A stretch of 64,000 bases of DNA from Sphingobacteriales bacterium JAD_PAG50586_3 (GCA_023213195.1 CP096135.1:3530842-3594841), one strand, 5' to 3'; shown: positions 49,534-58,793, counted from the first letter of the stretch. The notes: generated by a model not told the origin, from the letters alone. A program made the numbers and translations.

Positions 49534-50532
49534 TTAACGTTGCCTGTATGTAAAATTTATGGGGATGGTTAAAACCGATTCTACCGCCTCGCCATTGTTG
49601 TTCCGTGCCGGGTTAAACTCAATCAGCCTAGCAACTCGCATAGCCTCCGAATCCACATCTTGCCTATATCCGCGTATCATGTAGGCATTAAACACATTAC
49701 CCTCTTTATCAATACGCACCTGAACAAACACCGTGAGGTTGTGGCCCAGCTTTTCGGGCCAGCGGATGTTGGCATCAATAAAATCGTTCATGCCATCAGT
49801 ACCGTCTATGGGTTCGGGGTCTACCGGCTCTATGGGACTGGGTTTGCCCATTATAATTTCACCATCATCTATCAAATCTTCCGGCACAGTTGGAACTTCT
49901 GGTGTTACCAATACTCCCATCAAGGGCATTTCGAGCGTATCAATTTCTACTTTAGGGGTATCAACTATCGGATTATTATCTATACGCATAGGCCCACCCA
50001 GCATGTCCATGTTTGGTATATTTATTATGCTTGATGAAGTATCAGGTACTGTATCTATTGGTGGTTTTATTGGTGCAATGGTATCGCCTAGCAGCACCAT
50101 TGTTTCCCATTGGCCTTTTACCGGTTTATTACAAATAACGGGCGGCTTTATTCTTTTGGCGCTGTCTTGCACCTGAATAACGGCAGGCTCGCCCTTAACA
50201 ACCGGCGCAGCCATTTTACCCATTGTTTTTTGGGCGCTTAATGTAGTTGTAGAAAGTAACAATGCCGAGCCCGCAGCTAATACCGCGGCAGCCCTATCAA
50301 ACCTAAATTGTGGTAAATGAACAGTTTGCTTTGCCTTAAAGCGGCCACAAAGTTTACCCTCGGCTTCTTGCCATGCACGGGTAAAATCGTTTTGGTCTTT
50401 ATTGGTAAAGTCTACCACCTTTTTGTTGCAAACATCGCAATGGCGACCGCCCTCTACAGGGTGCATCTTGTCCCAATTCTCGTTGCAGATAAACTTCAGT
50501 TCTACACCTTCAATTTGCTCCGGCTTTTGCAT
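49534..50532 (-). CDS. Energy transducer TonB with an N-terminal cysteine motif
   Basis: 332 residues. The first 60 contain CNENWDKM and HCDVCNKKVVDFT, a short cysteine-rich cytoplasmic part seen in some Bacteroidota TonB proteins. One membrane helix (VLAAGSALLLSTTTLSA), a proline-rich linker and a C-terminal TonB domain follow (IRWPEKLGHNLTVFVQVRIDKEGNV, IEFNPARNNNGEAV). It would couple proton motive force to outer-membrane receptors. Confidence 0.87.
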   Translation of the reverse strand: MQKPEQIEGVELKFICNENWDKMHPVEGGRHCDVCNKKVVDFTNKDQNDFTRAWQEAEGKLCGRFKAKQTVHLPQFRFDRAAAVLAAGSALLLSTTTLSAQKTMGKMAAPVVKGEPAVIQVQDSAKRIKPPVICNKPVKGQWETMVLLGDTIAPIKPPIDTVPDTSSSIINIPNMDMLGGPMRIDNNPIVDTPKVEIDTLEMPLMGVLVTPEVPTVPEDLIDDGEIIMGKPSPIEPVDPEPIDGTDGMNDFIDANIRWPEKLGHNLTVFVQVRIDKEGNVFNAYMIRGYRQDVDSEAMRVARLIEFNPARNNNGEAVESVLTIPINFTYRQR

Positions 50533-50628
50533 GGCTTCTAAATTTTAGAAGGAGATGCGGGGAAGAGAGGGATTCCATAAAAGTGTTAAATATTGATGGC
50601 ATTAACCGGGCACAATTATGGTGCGGTA

Positions 50629-51252
50629 TTATTGCTTGCCCGCATCAAGTAATTTTGCATTAATTATTAAAACATCAGATTTTATTTGTGGCCTTATTTT
50701 GTTGAAGGCATCATTTAACGCATCAGTGTATGATTTTCTATTTGCATGTTCATTTCTTAGCGAATACCCATAATAATAAGCAACTTTAACGTTTGATTCT
50801 CCAATGGCAGTATAGCTTCCAATTAATTTATTATTCCGGTCCATAATACGCATCTCTACAGCTACTTTATAGCGTATAATCAAAAATGGCAAACCAAATA
50901 AATTGGGAATAGTAAATAACAAAGACGATACAATAAAACTGCCCATACCATATTTAGCATCAATTATATTTCTTTTAAACACTATGGTGCCATATTTATC
51001 TCCGTATGGGTCAATTAAATTTGATTCAACTTCTTTAGTAAAAAGATTAGCCTCATCGTTAAGAATAAATGTTGAATGATAAGGGCTACTTGTATTAATG
51101 CCCTGCCCTGATATATCTTCAATCTTTCTGTCAAGTGTCAATAATTTTGGGGTAATGGGGTCGTTAGTAGGAACAATCATAGCCCCATTCCACGTTTTAC
51201 AGCCTGTTAAAACTGAAAAAATCGCAACCGATAATAAAATTATATTTCTCAT
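50629..51252 (-). CDS. Lipoprotein, unknown
   Basis: 207 residues, lipoprotein signal (LLSVAIFSVLTGC). One hydrophobic region lies near residue 120 (FIVSSLLFTIPNLFGLPFLI). The ATG at 51252 is chosen, since the longer frame adds 13 residues that would spoil the signal. No family is recognised. It is AT-rich compared with its neighbours. Confidence 0.75.
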   Translation of the reverse strand: MRNIILLSVAIFSVLTGCKTWNGAMIVPTNDPITPKLLTLDRKIEDISGQGINTSSPYHSTFILNDEANLFTKEVESNLIDPYGDKYGTIVFKRNIIDAKYGMGSFIVSSLLFTIPNLFGLPFLIIRYKVAVEMRIMDRNNKLIGSYTAIGESNVKVAYYYGYSLRNEHANRKSYTDALNDAFNKIRPQIKSDVLIINAKLLDAGKQ

Positions 51253-51441
51253 TAGTTCATTTTGTAAGTTTGGTAATAAGTATAGCTCCAATTATAAGAA
51301 CTAATTTAGCATTTAAGTAAATTAATTCTCTTATAGTTTTATTATTTATTTTCCTTTGAGTTTTTCACTTTGCTGTTTTTTTGAGATTCCATAAAACTAT
51401 CAGAAAAGAAAGATTTTTCGTTTTTCAATTTTCGTTTTTAG

Positions 51442-53873
51442 TTATCGTGTCGCCTTCTCAATCATCTTCCTAACCCTGTCGGCAATGCCCTCGTTAGTTA
51501 GTTTGTGGCGGCTTAGGCCATCAACCATAATAGGGAATGCAAACGGTGTGGCTTTTTCGGGCTTGGTTAGGATGATAGTTTGCCCTTGTATACGCTTTAG
51601 GGCTTCGCGCAGGCGCACCTCTTCTAACTGAAAATACAGGGCCTCTTCCATCGCCTGGCGAAGCAATAGGTTGTTCTTATCATAGTCGTTAAACACATCG
51701 TAAAACAAGCTGCTGCTGGCTTGCAGGTGGCGCGTTTTTACCACCTTATCGGGGTAGCCCTTAAACACCAACCCGGCAATAGAGGCAATATCGCGGAAAC
51801 GGCGGCGGGCAATCTCGGTATAGTTGGTGCTGGCGTATATATCGTTCAGCAAATTATCGGTGCTAAATAGTTCATTATTGATGAAGTCTTCGGGGTGCAG
51901 TTCGGCATCGGTAAGCAGTTCAAAACCATAATCATTCATAGCCATAGAGAAGGTTACCTTCATGCTCTTAGACATACGGTAGGCCAATAGCATAGCCATA
52001 CCCTCGTGCACCAAACGCCCTTCAAACGGAAAGAAAAAGAGGTGGCTGCCTTCCTTTGTTTTGTGGAACTCTATAAGCAACTCATTAGTACGCGGTATGG
52101 CCGAACGGCTCTTCTGAATCTCGAACAACGGTGTCAGGTACAGCATTTCATCTTCCCAACTTTTGCCGTTTACATACTCGTCCAGCTTCAACCGTAAAAA
52201 CTCCGATACCTCTGACGATAGCGGCATCCTGCCCCCATCCACGATGGTACTATGGCCTTGCCCTTGCCGTTGCGCACCCAGGCTTTCATGTCGCGTATCA
52301 TAACCAGTTCCAGCGTGCGGCCCGAGAAGGTGAAGGTATCGCCCGGTTTTAGTTTGGAAATGAAGTACTCTTCCATAGCGCCAATGCGCTTGCCTGTCAT
52401 GTACTGCACGGTTATCATACTGTCTGATGCTATGGTGCCGATAGACAACCTATGACGCATAGCCACCATACGGCTTTTCACTATCCACAGTCCATCTTCC
52501 ACCTCTACCTTGTTAAACTCGTTGTAGTTGCGCAAAGTCTCCCCACCAAAGCGGATAAAGTCTAACAACTGTCCCCATTCGTCCTCGTCAATAGAGTTAT
52601 AGGCAAAGGTATTCTTCACCTCGTAGTATATATCGCCGGGGTAAAACCCGTCAGACACTGCAAGGGTAACCATGTATTGTATCAGCACATCAAAGGCCCT
52701 AACCACTGGCATGCGGCTCTCAAACCGTTTCTGCCTGAAGGCTTCTTTAAACGCGGCGGCTTCTATCAGTTCTAAGGCATTGGTAGGCAACAAGTATATG
52801 CGGCTTACCTGCCCCGGCGCATGGCCACTACGGCCCGCACGTTGCGCAAAGCGGGCGACACCCTTAGGGCTGCCTACCTGTATTACTGTTTCTACGGGTC
52901 TAAAATCAACACCCAAATCTAAACTGCTGGTGCATACCACAACCTTTAGCATGCCTGCGTCTAACGCCTCCTCTACCCACTTGCGGGTTTCAGCACTTAG
53001 CGAGCCGTGGTGCAAGGCTATAATACCGGCCCATTCGGGGTTTACCTCTAGCAGGCGCTGGTACCAAATCTCGGCCTGCGACCGGGTATTGGTAAACACC
53101 AGGGTAGACCGCGATTTATTAATAATATCTACCGCCCGTTTTATAAGGGTTATGCCCAAATGCCCCGCCCACGGAAAGGTTTCTATCTCATCGGGGATGA
53201 TGGTCTCAATATCCAGTTTCTTATCAATCTCAGCCTTAATAATTTTGCTTTTTGGGTGGGTCATTCCCAGCAACACTTCCATGGCTTCGTCAAGGTTGCC
53301 AATGGTGGCAGATATGCCCCAGGTGCGCAACTCGGGCAGCATGCCTCGTAAGCGCGAAAGGCCCAATTCTACCTGCACGCCCCGTTTGTTACCAATAAGC
53401 TCATGCCACTCATCAACCACTACGCAGCGCAGGTTTTTAAACAACTCTGCGTACTGCTTTTGGGCTAGCATAAGGTGCAGGCTTTCGGGCGTGGTTATAA
53501 GGCATTGCGGGGGAGTTTTCTTTTGGCTGGCTCGCTGCGATGAACTGGTATCGCCCGTGCGCAGGTCTACTTTCCATTCAAGGCCTAAATCGGTACAGGC
53601 AGTTTGTATGGCGTCTTTAATCTCTGCTGCTAATGCCCTAACGGGACTAATCCACAGCAGTTGCAGGCCCTTTTGCTTAATGCCTTTTTGCTGCTCTATA
53701 AGTGATGCTATAAGCACCGGCAATGCCATGGCGTATGTTTTACCGCTACCTGTAGGTGCATTAAGCAGGCCCGAGTAGCCATCCATATAGGCACGTAAAC
53801 ATTCCTGCTGAAAAGCAAATGCTTTCCAGCCGCGGTGTTTAAACCAATTGGTATGGATTTGTAGTGGTGTCAT
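51442..53873 (-). CDS. Ligase-associated DEXH-box helicase (Lhr-like), frameshifted as read
   Basis: About 810 residues: Walker A APTGSGKTYAMALPV, DEWHEL (DExH), ISATIGN, ARFAQRAGRSGH and a long C-terminal Lhr-like core. The family lies near a DNA ligase and a metallophosphoesterase in many genomes and acts in DNA damage response; neither partner is in the window. The frame breaks at the five-C run 52232-52236; a sixth gives PSWMGGRMPLSSEVSEFLRL. ATG 53873 (MTPLQIHTNWF) is chosen. Confidence 0.9.
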
Positions 53874-53953
53874 GTACCCCCTCGCCCTTCGGGCACTCAC
53901 CCTATATTAGGGTGAGAGTTGTTAGGCTAAGTAACAAGGATAGTGATAAAAGG

Positions 53954-54502
53954 TTAAAACCCCATCAACCCAAATAAGCCTTCTATTTTAGCCGGCCAGC
54001 CAAAGTACAGGTGATTTATGGCGTTGCCAAAGAAAAACGACAGGGTTAAAAACACATACATAAACGCGTTGGCCCGTAACGACATAATTGATAACACCAC
54101 AAAGTACAGCGACTTATAAAAGTAGCTGTTGGTTTTGCGGTTTACGACCATTTCCAGCATCATTCCGCCTGAGTTATGTTTAGCCTGGCGGCTGATAACA
54201 TCGTTCAATATAAAGCTATAGGTAAACAGCGCAAAATAGGCCGTTAATATTAGCTTCCATTTAGGAAAGTTTACCGTGGGTGCTGCGTAATCTATAAGGC
54301 TATACAGGTATGCACCCACAAAGCCGTTTATGTAGATGTAGAACACAAAAAGCAGCGCGTATACAACCAATTCGCCACGTTTGGCATGCTTTGATATGGG
54401 GGCTGTAATTAATGACAGTACGTAGTTTAAAACGCCCAACAGCGGATAAAATACTACGCTCCACACCACAAAACAGAATATTAAAAACCATACATAACTC
54501 AT
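53954..54502 (-). CDS. Integral membrane protein, unknown
   Basis: 182 residues with about five membrane segments (YVWFLIFCFVVWSVVFYPLLG at the N-terminus), basic loops and a GLFGLMGF end. No motif is recognised. It is alone on its strand between the DEAD-box gene and the Lhr-like gene. Confidence 0.78.
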   Translation of the reverse strand: MSYVWFLIFCFVVWSVVFYPLLGVLNYVLSLITAPISKHAKRGELVVYALLFVFYIYINGFVGAYLYSLIDYAAPTVNFPKWKLILTAYFALFTYSFILNDVISRQAKHNSGGMMLEMVVNRKTNSYFYKSLYFVVLSIMSLRANAFMYVFLTLSFFFGNAINHLYFGWPAKIEGLFGLMGF

Positions 54503-54621
54503 ACCTCAACAGTTTTAGTTAAACACTAAGTATGTAAAAGAGTACAGGTTATTTCATTGTCATTGTTTCTATTACTATAACGTTTGGCAACTACTTATGG
54601 TTTAGACAATTTATATGCCAC

Positions 54622-54655
54622 AAAAAAGTCCCCTCGCCAAAGGCGAAAGGACTTT
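54622..54655 (-). terminator. Terminator downstream of the DEAD-box helicase gene
   Basis: On the minus strand: AAAGTCCTTTCGCC-TTT-GGCGAGGGGACTTT then TTTG, a strong hairpin with a terminal T run. It lies 42 bp past the helicase stop. Confidence 0.8.
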
Positions 54656-54694
54656 CATTATCTAATTATCTTATTGTCTAATTATCTAATTGAT
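54656..54694. repeat. TAATTAGATAATTAG-type tract, copy 1
   Basis: A low-complexity AT tract, TCTAATTATCTTATT repeated with variations, between the helicase stop and its terminator. Nearly the same 38 bp lies after dnaK at 61458-61492. Confidence 0.6.
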
Positions 54695-54696
54695 AA

Positions 54697-56400
54697 CTAC
54701 CTGTAAGTAGTTTTCTTTTTCGCTTCGCGTTTAGGCTTATCGGTTTCTATCTCAACACGAATACGGCGGCCTTTGTAATCAAAACCATGTAGCATGTTTT
54801 TAATAGTATCGGCAAACTCAGTTTCTGCTTCAAAGAAAGAGTAAGCACCTTTAACCGTAATACGGCCTACGGCACGTTTTGGCACGTTGCAACGTTGTAG
54901 AATAAAGCCTAACAATTTACCATTATCAAGGCCTTCCATTTTGCCAATGCTCATAAACATACGTTCGTAATCGCCATCATCAGCGCGGCTTCCGCTGCGT
55001 TCGCCACGGCCACCTTCGCTACGGCCACCATCGCGGTCTTTGCCACCATCACGGTCGCGGTCGCGGGGTTCAGCTTTCTTGTTAAGGTCGGCCGATCCAC
55101 TGTAGTAATCAAAGTAGCGGTTAAACTCTAACGATGCAAAACGGGTAATAATCTCTTCCTTGCTTAAGTCTTCCAGTTCAGCAAAAACAGCCGGCAAGAA
55201 GCTTGCAATATCTTTCTCGTTAATCTTCACATCGTGCAGGCGGTGAACAAGTTCCAATACGCGTTTCTCACAAACCTCAACACCCGTAGGCACAAGGGTT
55301 TGAACAAAATTAACATTGGCTTTTTTCTCTATCTGACGAATTTTATGCATATCCCTGCGGGTGATGATAGCGATAGAGAAACCCGTTTTACCGGCACGCG
55401 CTGTACGGCCGCTACGGTGGGTATAGTACTCTACTTCATCAGGCAGGTTCATGTGGAATACGTGGGTAATGTTGCTAACGTCTATACCGCGGGCGGCCAC
55501 ATCGGTAGCAATAAGCAACTGCAGGGTTTTGGCTTTAAAAGCCTTCATAACCTTGTCGCGCTGCGCTTGCGATAAGTCGCCATGTAAGGCATCGGCATTG
55601 TAGCCATCCTTCATCAGCTTCTCAGCAATATCTTGTGTTTCGGCCTTGGTACGGCAAAAAATAACACCAAATACATCGGGGTTAATATCTACCACACGTT
55701 TAAGGGCCTCGTAACGGTTGCGGTCGTCAACCATCATATACAAGTGGGTAATATTTTCGTTACCCTGGTTTTTACTGCCTACTGAAATCTCGTAAGGCTC
55801 AGTCATGTACTTTTTAGAAATACGCTGAATTTCTACCGGCATAGTAGCCGAGAACAACCATACGTTTTTCTCTTTAGGCGTGTGAGATAGGATAAAGTCG
55901 ATATCGTCTTTAAAGCCCATGTTAAGCATCTCATCAGCCTCATCTAACACAACGTAGCCTACGCTGCCAATATCTATGGCTTTACGGTCCATAAGGTCCA
56001 TTAAACGGCCGGGGGTGGCTACAATTATCTGAGCCCCTTTACGGATTTGTTTAATTTGGTCCTGAATGCTGGCGCCGCCATATACGGGCACAATGTTAAG
56101 AGGTTTTACGCCCTTGCAATAGTTTACAAGGTCGCTTTTAATTTGCACGCAAAGTTCGCGTGTGGGAGCAAGGATTAACGCTTGCGTTATCCGGTTCTGA
56201 TCGTCGGCAAGCTCAATAAGAGGCAGGCCAAACGCGGCAGTCTTGCCGGTGCCTGTTTGCGAAAGGCATACCAAATCGGTAGGGCCTTCTAGCAGAACAG
56301 GGATTGCTTCTTTTTGAACAGGAGTTGGCGTTTCAAAGCCAAGTGACGTGACTGCTGCAACTAATTTGTCGGACAGTCCTAGTGATTGAAAGTTATTCAT
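54697..56400 (-). CDS. DEAD-box RNA helicase with DbpA-like RNA-binding domain
   Basis: 567 residues: Q motif (FETPTPVQKEAIP), SQTGTGKT, PTRELCVQI, DEAD, SAT, ATDVAARGIDVSN and HRSGRTARAG. A basic, RDG-rich linker (RDRDRDGGKDRDGG) follows, then a C-terminal RRM-like DbpA domain (LLGFILQRCNVPKRAVGRI...). It is likely involved in ribosome assembly or cold adaptation, the DeaD/CsdA group. The single intact frame gives the full length. Confidence 0.95.
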   Translation of the reverse strand: MNNFQSLGLSDKLVAAVTSLGFETPTPVQKEAIPVLLEGPTDLVCLSQTGTGKTAAFGLPLIELADDQNRITQALILAPTRELCVQIKSDLVNYCKGVKPLNIVPVYGGASIQDQIKQIRKGAQIIVATPGRLMDLMDRKAIDIGSVGYVVLDEADEMLNMGFKDDIDFILSHTPKEKNVWLFSATMPVEIQRISKKYMTEPYEISVGSKNQGNENITHLYMMVDDRNRYEALKRVVDINPDVFGVIFCRTKAETQDIAEKLMKDGYNADALHGDLSQAQRDKVMKAFKAKTLQLLIATDVAARGIDVSNITHVFHMNLPDEVEYYTHRSGRTARAGKTGFSIAIITRRDMHKIRQIEKKANVNFVQTLVPTGVEVCEKRVLELVHRLHDVKINEKDIASFLPAVFAELEDLSKEEIITRFASLEFNRYFDYYSGSADLNKKAEPRDRDRDGGKDRDGGRSEGGRGERSGSRADDGDYERMFMSIGKMEGLDNGKLLGFILQRCNVPKRAVGRITVKGAYSFFEAETEFADTIKNMLHGFDYKGRRIRVEIETDKPKREAKKKTTYR

Positions 56401-56509
56401 TTATGCGGCAAAGGTACAAAAAAAATGTGAATAATGTAATGTGTTGTTTAGTAAGCCTTTAAGTGTTTTAATATTATATTGAGTTACAAGTAATTAACAT
56501 TATCAGGGG

Positions 56510-57560
56510 TCAGTAGTCAGTAGTCAGTTCCCTCACCCCGGTCACTCACAGGTTCGTGACTTTCCCCTCTCCACGCGTGGAGAGGGGTGTCGATACGCCA
56601 TAAGCGGATTGACGGGGAGAGGTAAACCCCTACAGCGTGTAGCTGATAAACCCATTTTCGCGCTTTCAAAACTCTCCCCCAGCCCCTCTCTTAATATTAA
56701 GAGAGGGGTGCGACCGTTCCTAAAATCTGTTTAACACTACACAGCACCCTGTGTCGCGGGAGAGTTAAACCCCTACAGCATGTAGCTAATAAACTCGTTT
56801 TCGCGGTTTACCGTACCCCCTCCTGCCTCTCTACGTTCGGCTTTCCTCCCCCTACTCGTAGGGGGAGGTGTCGACACGCCTTGGCGGGGAGACGGTGGGG
56901 GTACAGAACCCTTACAGCGTGTAGCTAACAAGCACGTTTTCGCGGGTGCGATTTATAGGCTCTTCCCCTGCAAAGCGCGAGTGGTCGTGCCGCCAGGCAA
57001 GACCGAGGGGTATATTATCTTTCTACTTCATTTTTAGTTTTTCACTTTTCGTTTTTAGTTTAACTAAACTCCTACAGCGTGTAGCCCGACAACCCGTTTT
57101 CGCGTCTATCCCGACATTCATCGTCGGGAGGTTTCTTTTTAACTCCCCTCCTTTTTAAGGAGGGGTAATTCTGACTGCCAAGTCAGAATGGGGTGGTTAC
57201 ATAAATCCTCCCCTACTCGTAGGGGGAGGTGTCGACACGCCTTGGCGGGGAGACGGTGGGGGTACGGAACCGTACAGCATGTAGCTAATGGACCCGTTTT
57301 CGCGGGTGCGATTTATAGGCACTCCCCTGCAAAGGGGAGTGGTCGTGCCGCCAGGCAAGACCGAGGGGGTATATTATCCGAGGGGGTATATTATCTTTCT
57401 ACTTCATTTTTAGTTTTTCACTTTTCGTTTTTAGTTTAACTAAACCCCTACAGCGTTTAGCTAATAAACTCGTTTTCGCGGCCGTTTTAAAGGTCCCTCT
57501 CATTGAGAGGGTGGATGTCGCCAACGGCGACAGACGGGAGAGGGTATTCTTAGGATGCAG
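56510..57560. repeat. REP-like repeat island with six copies of a 32-bp repeat
   Basis: Within a 1.57-kb gene-free region (56401-57970), the unit TACAGCGTGTAGCTAATAAA-(CTCGTTTTCGCG) occurs at 56631, 56774, 56913, 57073, 57273 and 57449 in direct orientation. Each copy has an internal palindrome (CTACAGCGTGTAG) and ends in TTTTCGCG. Spacing is 139-200 bp. Spacers are themselves mosaics of repeats: CCCCCTACTCGTAGGGGG blocks at about 56850 and 57210, GTGCGATTTATAGGC blocks, and an identical TTTTTAGTTTTTCACTTTTC tract at about 57029 and 57409. Open frames here are translations of repeats and are not called. Confidence 0.75.
57494..57550. repeat. Half of the composite REP element, isolated copy
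   Basis: Conserved arms CCCTCTCATTGAGAGGGTGG and ACGGGAGAGGGTA enclose an inner hairpin TGTCGCC-AAC-GGCGACA. The same arms occur with different inner stems in the elements at 58448 and 58589. Confidence 0.65.
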
Positions 57561-57612
57561 TATCGCAGTATTTGTATTTTTCATTTTTAACATTTCTTTT
57601 CGTTTAATACAA

Positions 57613-57657
57613 ACACCTTAACCCCAATCTCGTTTTAAACGAGACCAGGGTTAGGGG
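57613..57657. repeat. Palindromic repeat with TTAACCCC/GGGTTAGGGG arms
   Basis: Outer arms CCTTAACCCC and GGGTTAGGGGC enclose the inner palindrome TCTCGTTTTAAACGAGA. The arms resemble the CCCCTAACCCC tract beside the four-helix-bundle remnant near 570-590. Confidence 0.55.
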
Positions 57658-57764
57658 CAAAATACAGTTGGATATCTTACTTACAGAGCTTAATTCAAAG
57701 ATGATTTCGGCTTACTCTACCGTTATTTTTAATGTTTAATTGTTCATTGTAAAATGATAGTTGT

Positions 57765-57857
57765 AAAAGCTACGTAGCAGTTTTTTGGTTTTTACCTGAA
57801 TAACCCATCAGGAATCGGGTGCCAAGAAGTTATTGCGCAATAACGAGTACAAAGATA
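57765..57857 (-). ncRNA. Candidate small RNA, minus strand
   Basis: On the minus strand a -7 box TATCTTTG (57850-57857) is followed by a hairpin GTTATTGCGCAATAAC, then complementary pairs CCTGA/TCAGG and ACCC/GGGT, and ends in the palindrome GCTACGTAGC with a TTTT run. It has no coding frame. The layout of promoter box, structure and terminator in about 90 bp suggests an RNA gene, but none of the parts is recognised from a known family. Confidence 0.35.
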
Positions 57858-57921
57858 CAACAACCCGACACCAAAAGTCAAGTATTTTATAAATATTGTT
57901 AATAAATAATGTATTACAAAC

Positions 57922-58013
57922 TACCCCTTTTTAGAGAGGGATTTAAAATCTACCTCAGAAAAAATCTACCTCATTGAGGGAGTACCTCGGCTACGCCGAG
58001 GGGAGGGAGGGTA
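57922..58013. repeat. Composite REP element E1 (left half truncated)
   Basis: Contains AGAGAGGGATTTAAAATCTA, CCTCATTGAGGGAGTA, a perfect inner hairpin CCTCGGC-TAC-GCCGAGG and the end GGGAGGGAGGGTA. It overlaps the last 14 codons of the DUF559 gene and supplies its stop codon. Confidence 0.7.
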
Positions 58014-58405
58014 TTCTCCAACCGCTCTACTACCCTTTCAATATCGTTTTTAACTATTTCCAAATTGTTGTAGACATCTTCATTCGTAAAGCGCAGTACT
58101 GTGTAGCCTTTGGTAACCAGTTCATTGGTTTTTACAAAATCTTTAGCTTGTACTTCTTCGGTATCATGTATAGAACCATCAACCTCAATTATCAACTTTA
58201 ACTCTTTACACATAAAGTCGGCTATGTAATGCATTATCGGGCGCTGCCTGTTAAATGTATAACCCTTCATTTGTTTGTTGCGCAGTACAAACTTCCAAAG
58301 CCATACTTCGGCCTTGGTGCCCTTGCTACGCATATTAGTAGCATTCTCCCGATGGGCTTTCCTGTAATCCGAAATATGATCAGGATGAATATACTCTTGG
58401 CTCAT
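57971..58405 (-). CDS. DUF559 domain (Vsr-like) endonuclease-family protein
   Basis: 144 residues: NATNMRSKGTKAEVWLWKFV, FNRQRPIMHYIADFMCKELKLIIEVDGSIHD (the acid residues of the PD-(D/E)XK fold) and GYTVLRFTNEDVYNNLE. DUF559 proteins are related to very-short-patch endonucleases; the biological role is not settled. ATG 58405 (MSQEYIHPDHISDYR) is chosen, since further upstream the frame only translates a REP element. The C-terminus NTLPPLGVAEVLPQ is encoded by element E1. The gene is framed by E1 and E2 in the same orientation, which suggests it moves or is maintained with them. Confidence 0.88.
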   Translation of the reverse strand: MSQEYIHPDHISDYRKAHRENATNMRSKGTKAEVWLWKFVLRNKQMKGYTFNRQRPIMHYIADFMCKELKLIIEVDGSIHDTEEVQAKDFVKTNELVTKGYTVLRFTNEDVYNNLEIVKNDIERVVERLENTLPPLGVAEVLPQ

Positions 58406-58447
58406 TTGGCAAGTATAAAAATCTTTTGGCAACAATCCCCTATACCA

Positions 58448-58573
58448 TACCCTCTCCCGTCTTCCCGCTTTGCGGGAATCCACCCTCTCAAAGAGAGGGA
58501 TTTTAAAACATCTCTTTAAAAAGATCTCCCTCTGTGAGGGAGTACCCGAGCAAAGCGAGGGGGAGGGAGGGTT
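58448..58573. repeat. Composite REP element E2 (complete)
   Basis: About 126 bp with inverted ends ACCCTCTCCCGTC and GGGAGGGAGGGT. Within it lie an inner hairpin TTCCCGC-TTT-GCGGGAA, the conserved core CCACCCTCTCAAAGAGAGGG and ATTTTAAAA, then CTCCCTCTGTGAGGGAGTAC and a second imperfect stem. It lies just upstream of the DUF559 gene. Confidence 0.75.
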
Positions 58574-58588
58574 AGCCAAATAAAATAT

Positions 58589-58723
58589 TACCCTCTCCCG
58601 TCAGCAACCTAGTTGCTGCCACCCTCTCAATGAGAGGATTTTAAAATCTACTTACAAAAAAATCTCCCTCATTGAGGCCCGCCCGGATAAATGGTTTATC
58701 CATTCGGACCGGGAGGGAGGGTA
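58589..58723. repeat. Composite REP element E3 (complete)
   Basis: About 135 bp with the same arms and core as E2, but inner stems CAGCAAC-CTA-GTTGCTG and GGATAAA-TGG-TTTATCC. It follows E2 directly, with 15 bp between. The conserved arms and different stems define the element family. Confidence 0.75.
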
Positions 58724-58735
58724 TTTGCAACAAAC

Positions 58736-58767
58736 AAAACCCCCAGACCTTTAGGTCTGGGGGTTTT
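58736..58767. terminator. Strong bidirectional terminator
   Basis: AAAACCCCCAGACCT pairs perfectly with AGGTCTGGGGGTTTT around a two-base loop, with A and T runs outside. It serves the T9SS gene at 58794 (minus). The AGACCTTTAGGTCT heart resembles the stems of the hairpin cluster at 60297-60580. Confidence 0.85.
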
Positions 58768-58793
58768 ACTAATCATTTATTAAAAGCAATACC

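Noticed and set aside
56631..57480. CRISPR array
   Set aside because: Repeats are 32 bp, but spacers are 107-168 bp, unequal and made of other repeats; there are no cas genes.
56946..57593. Open frames of 60-85 codons within the repeat island
   Set aside because: They translate repeat copies, differ between copies, and lack starts or composition expected of genes.
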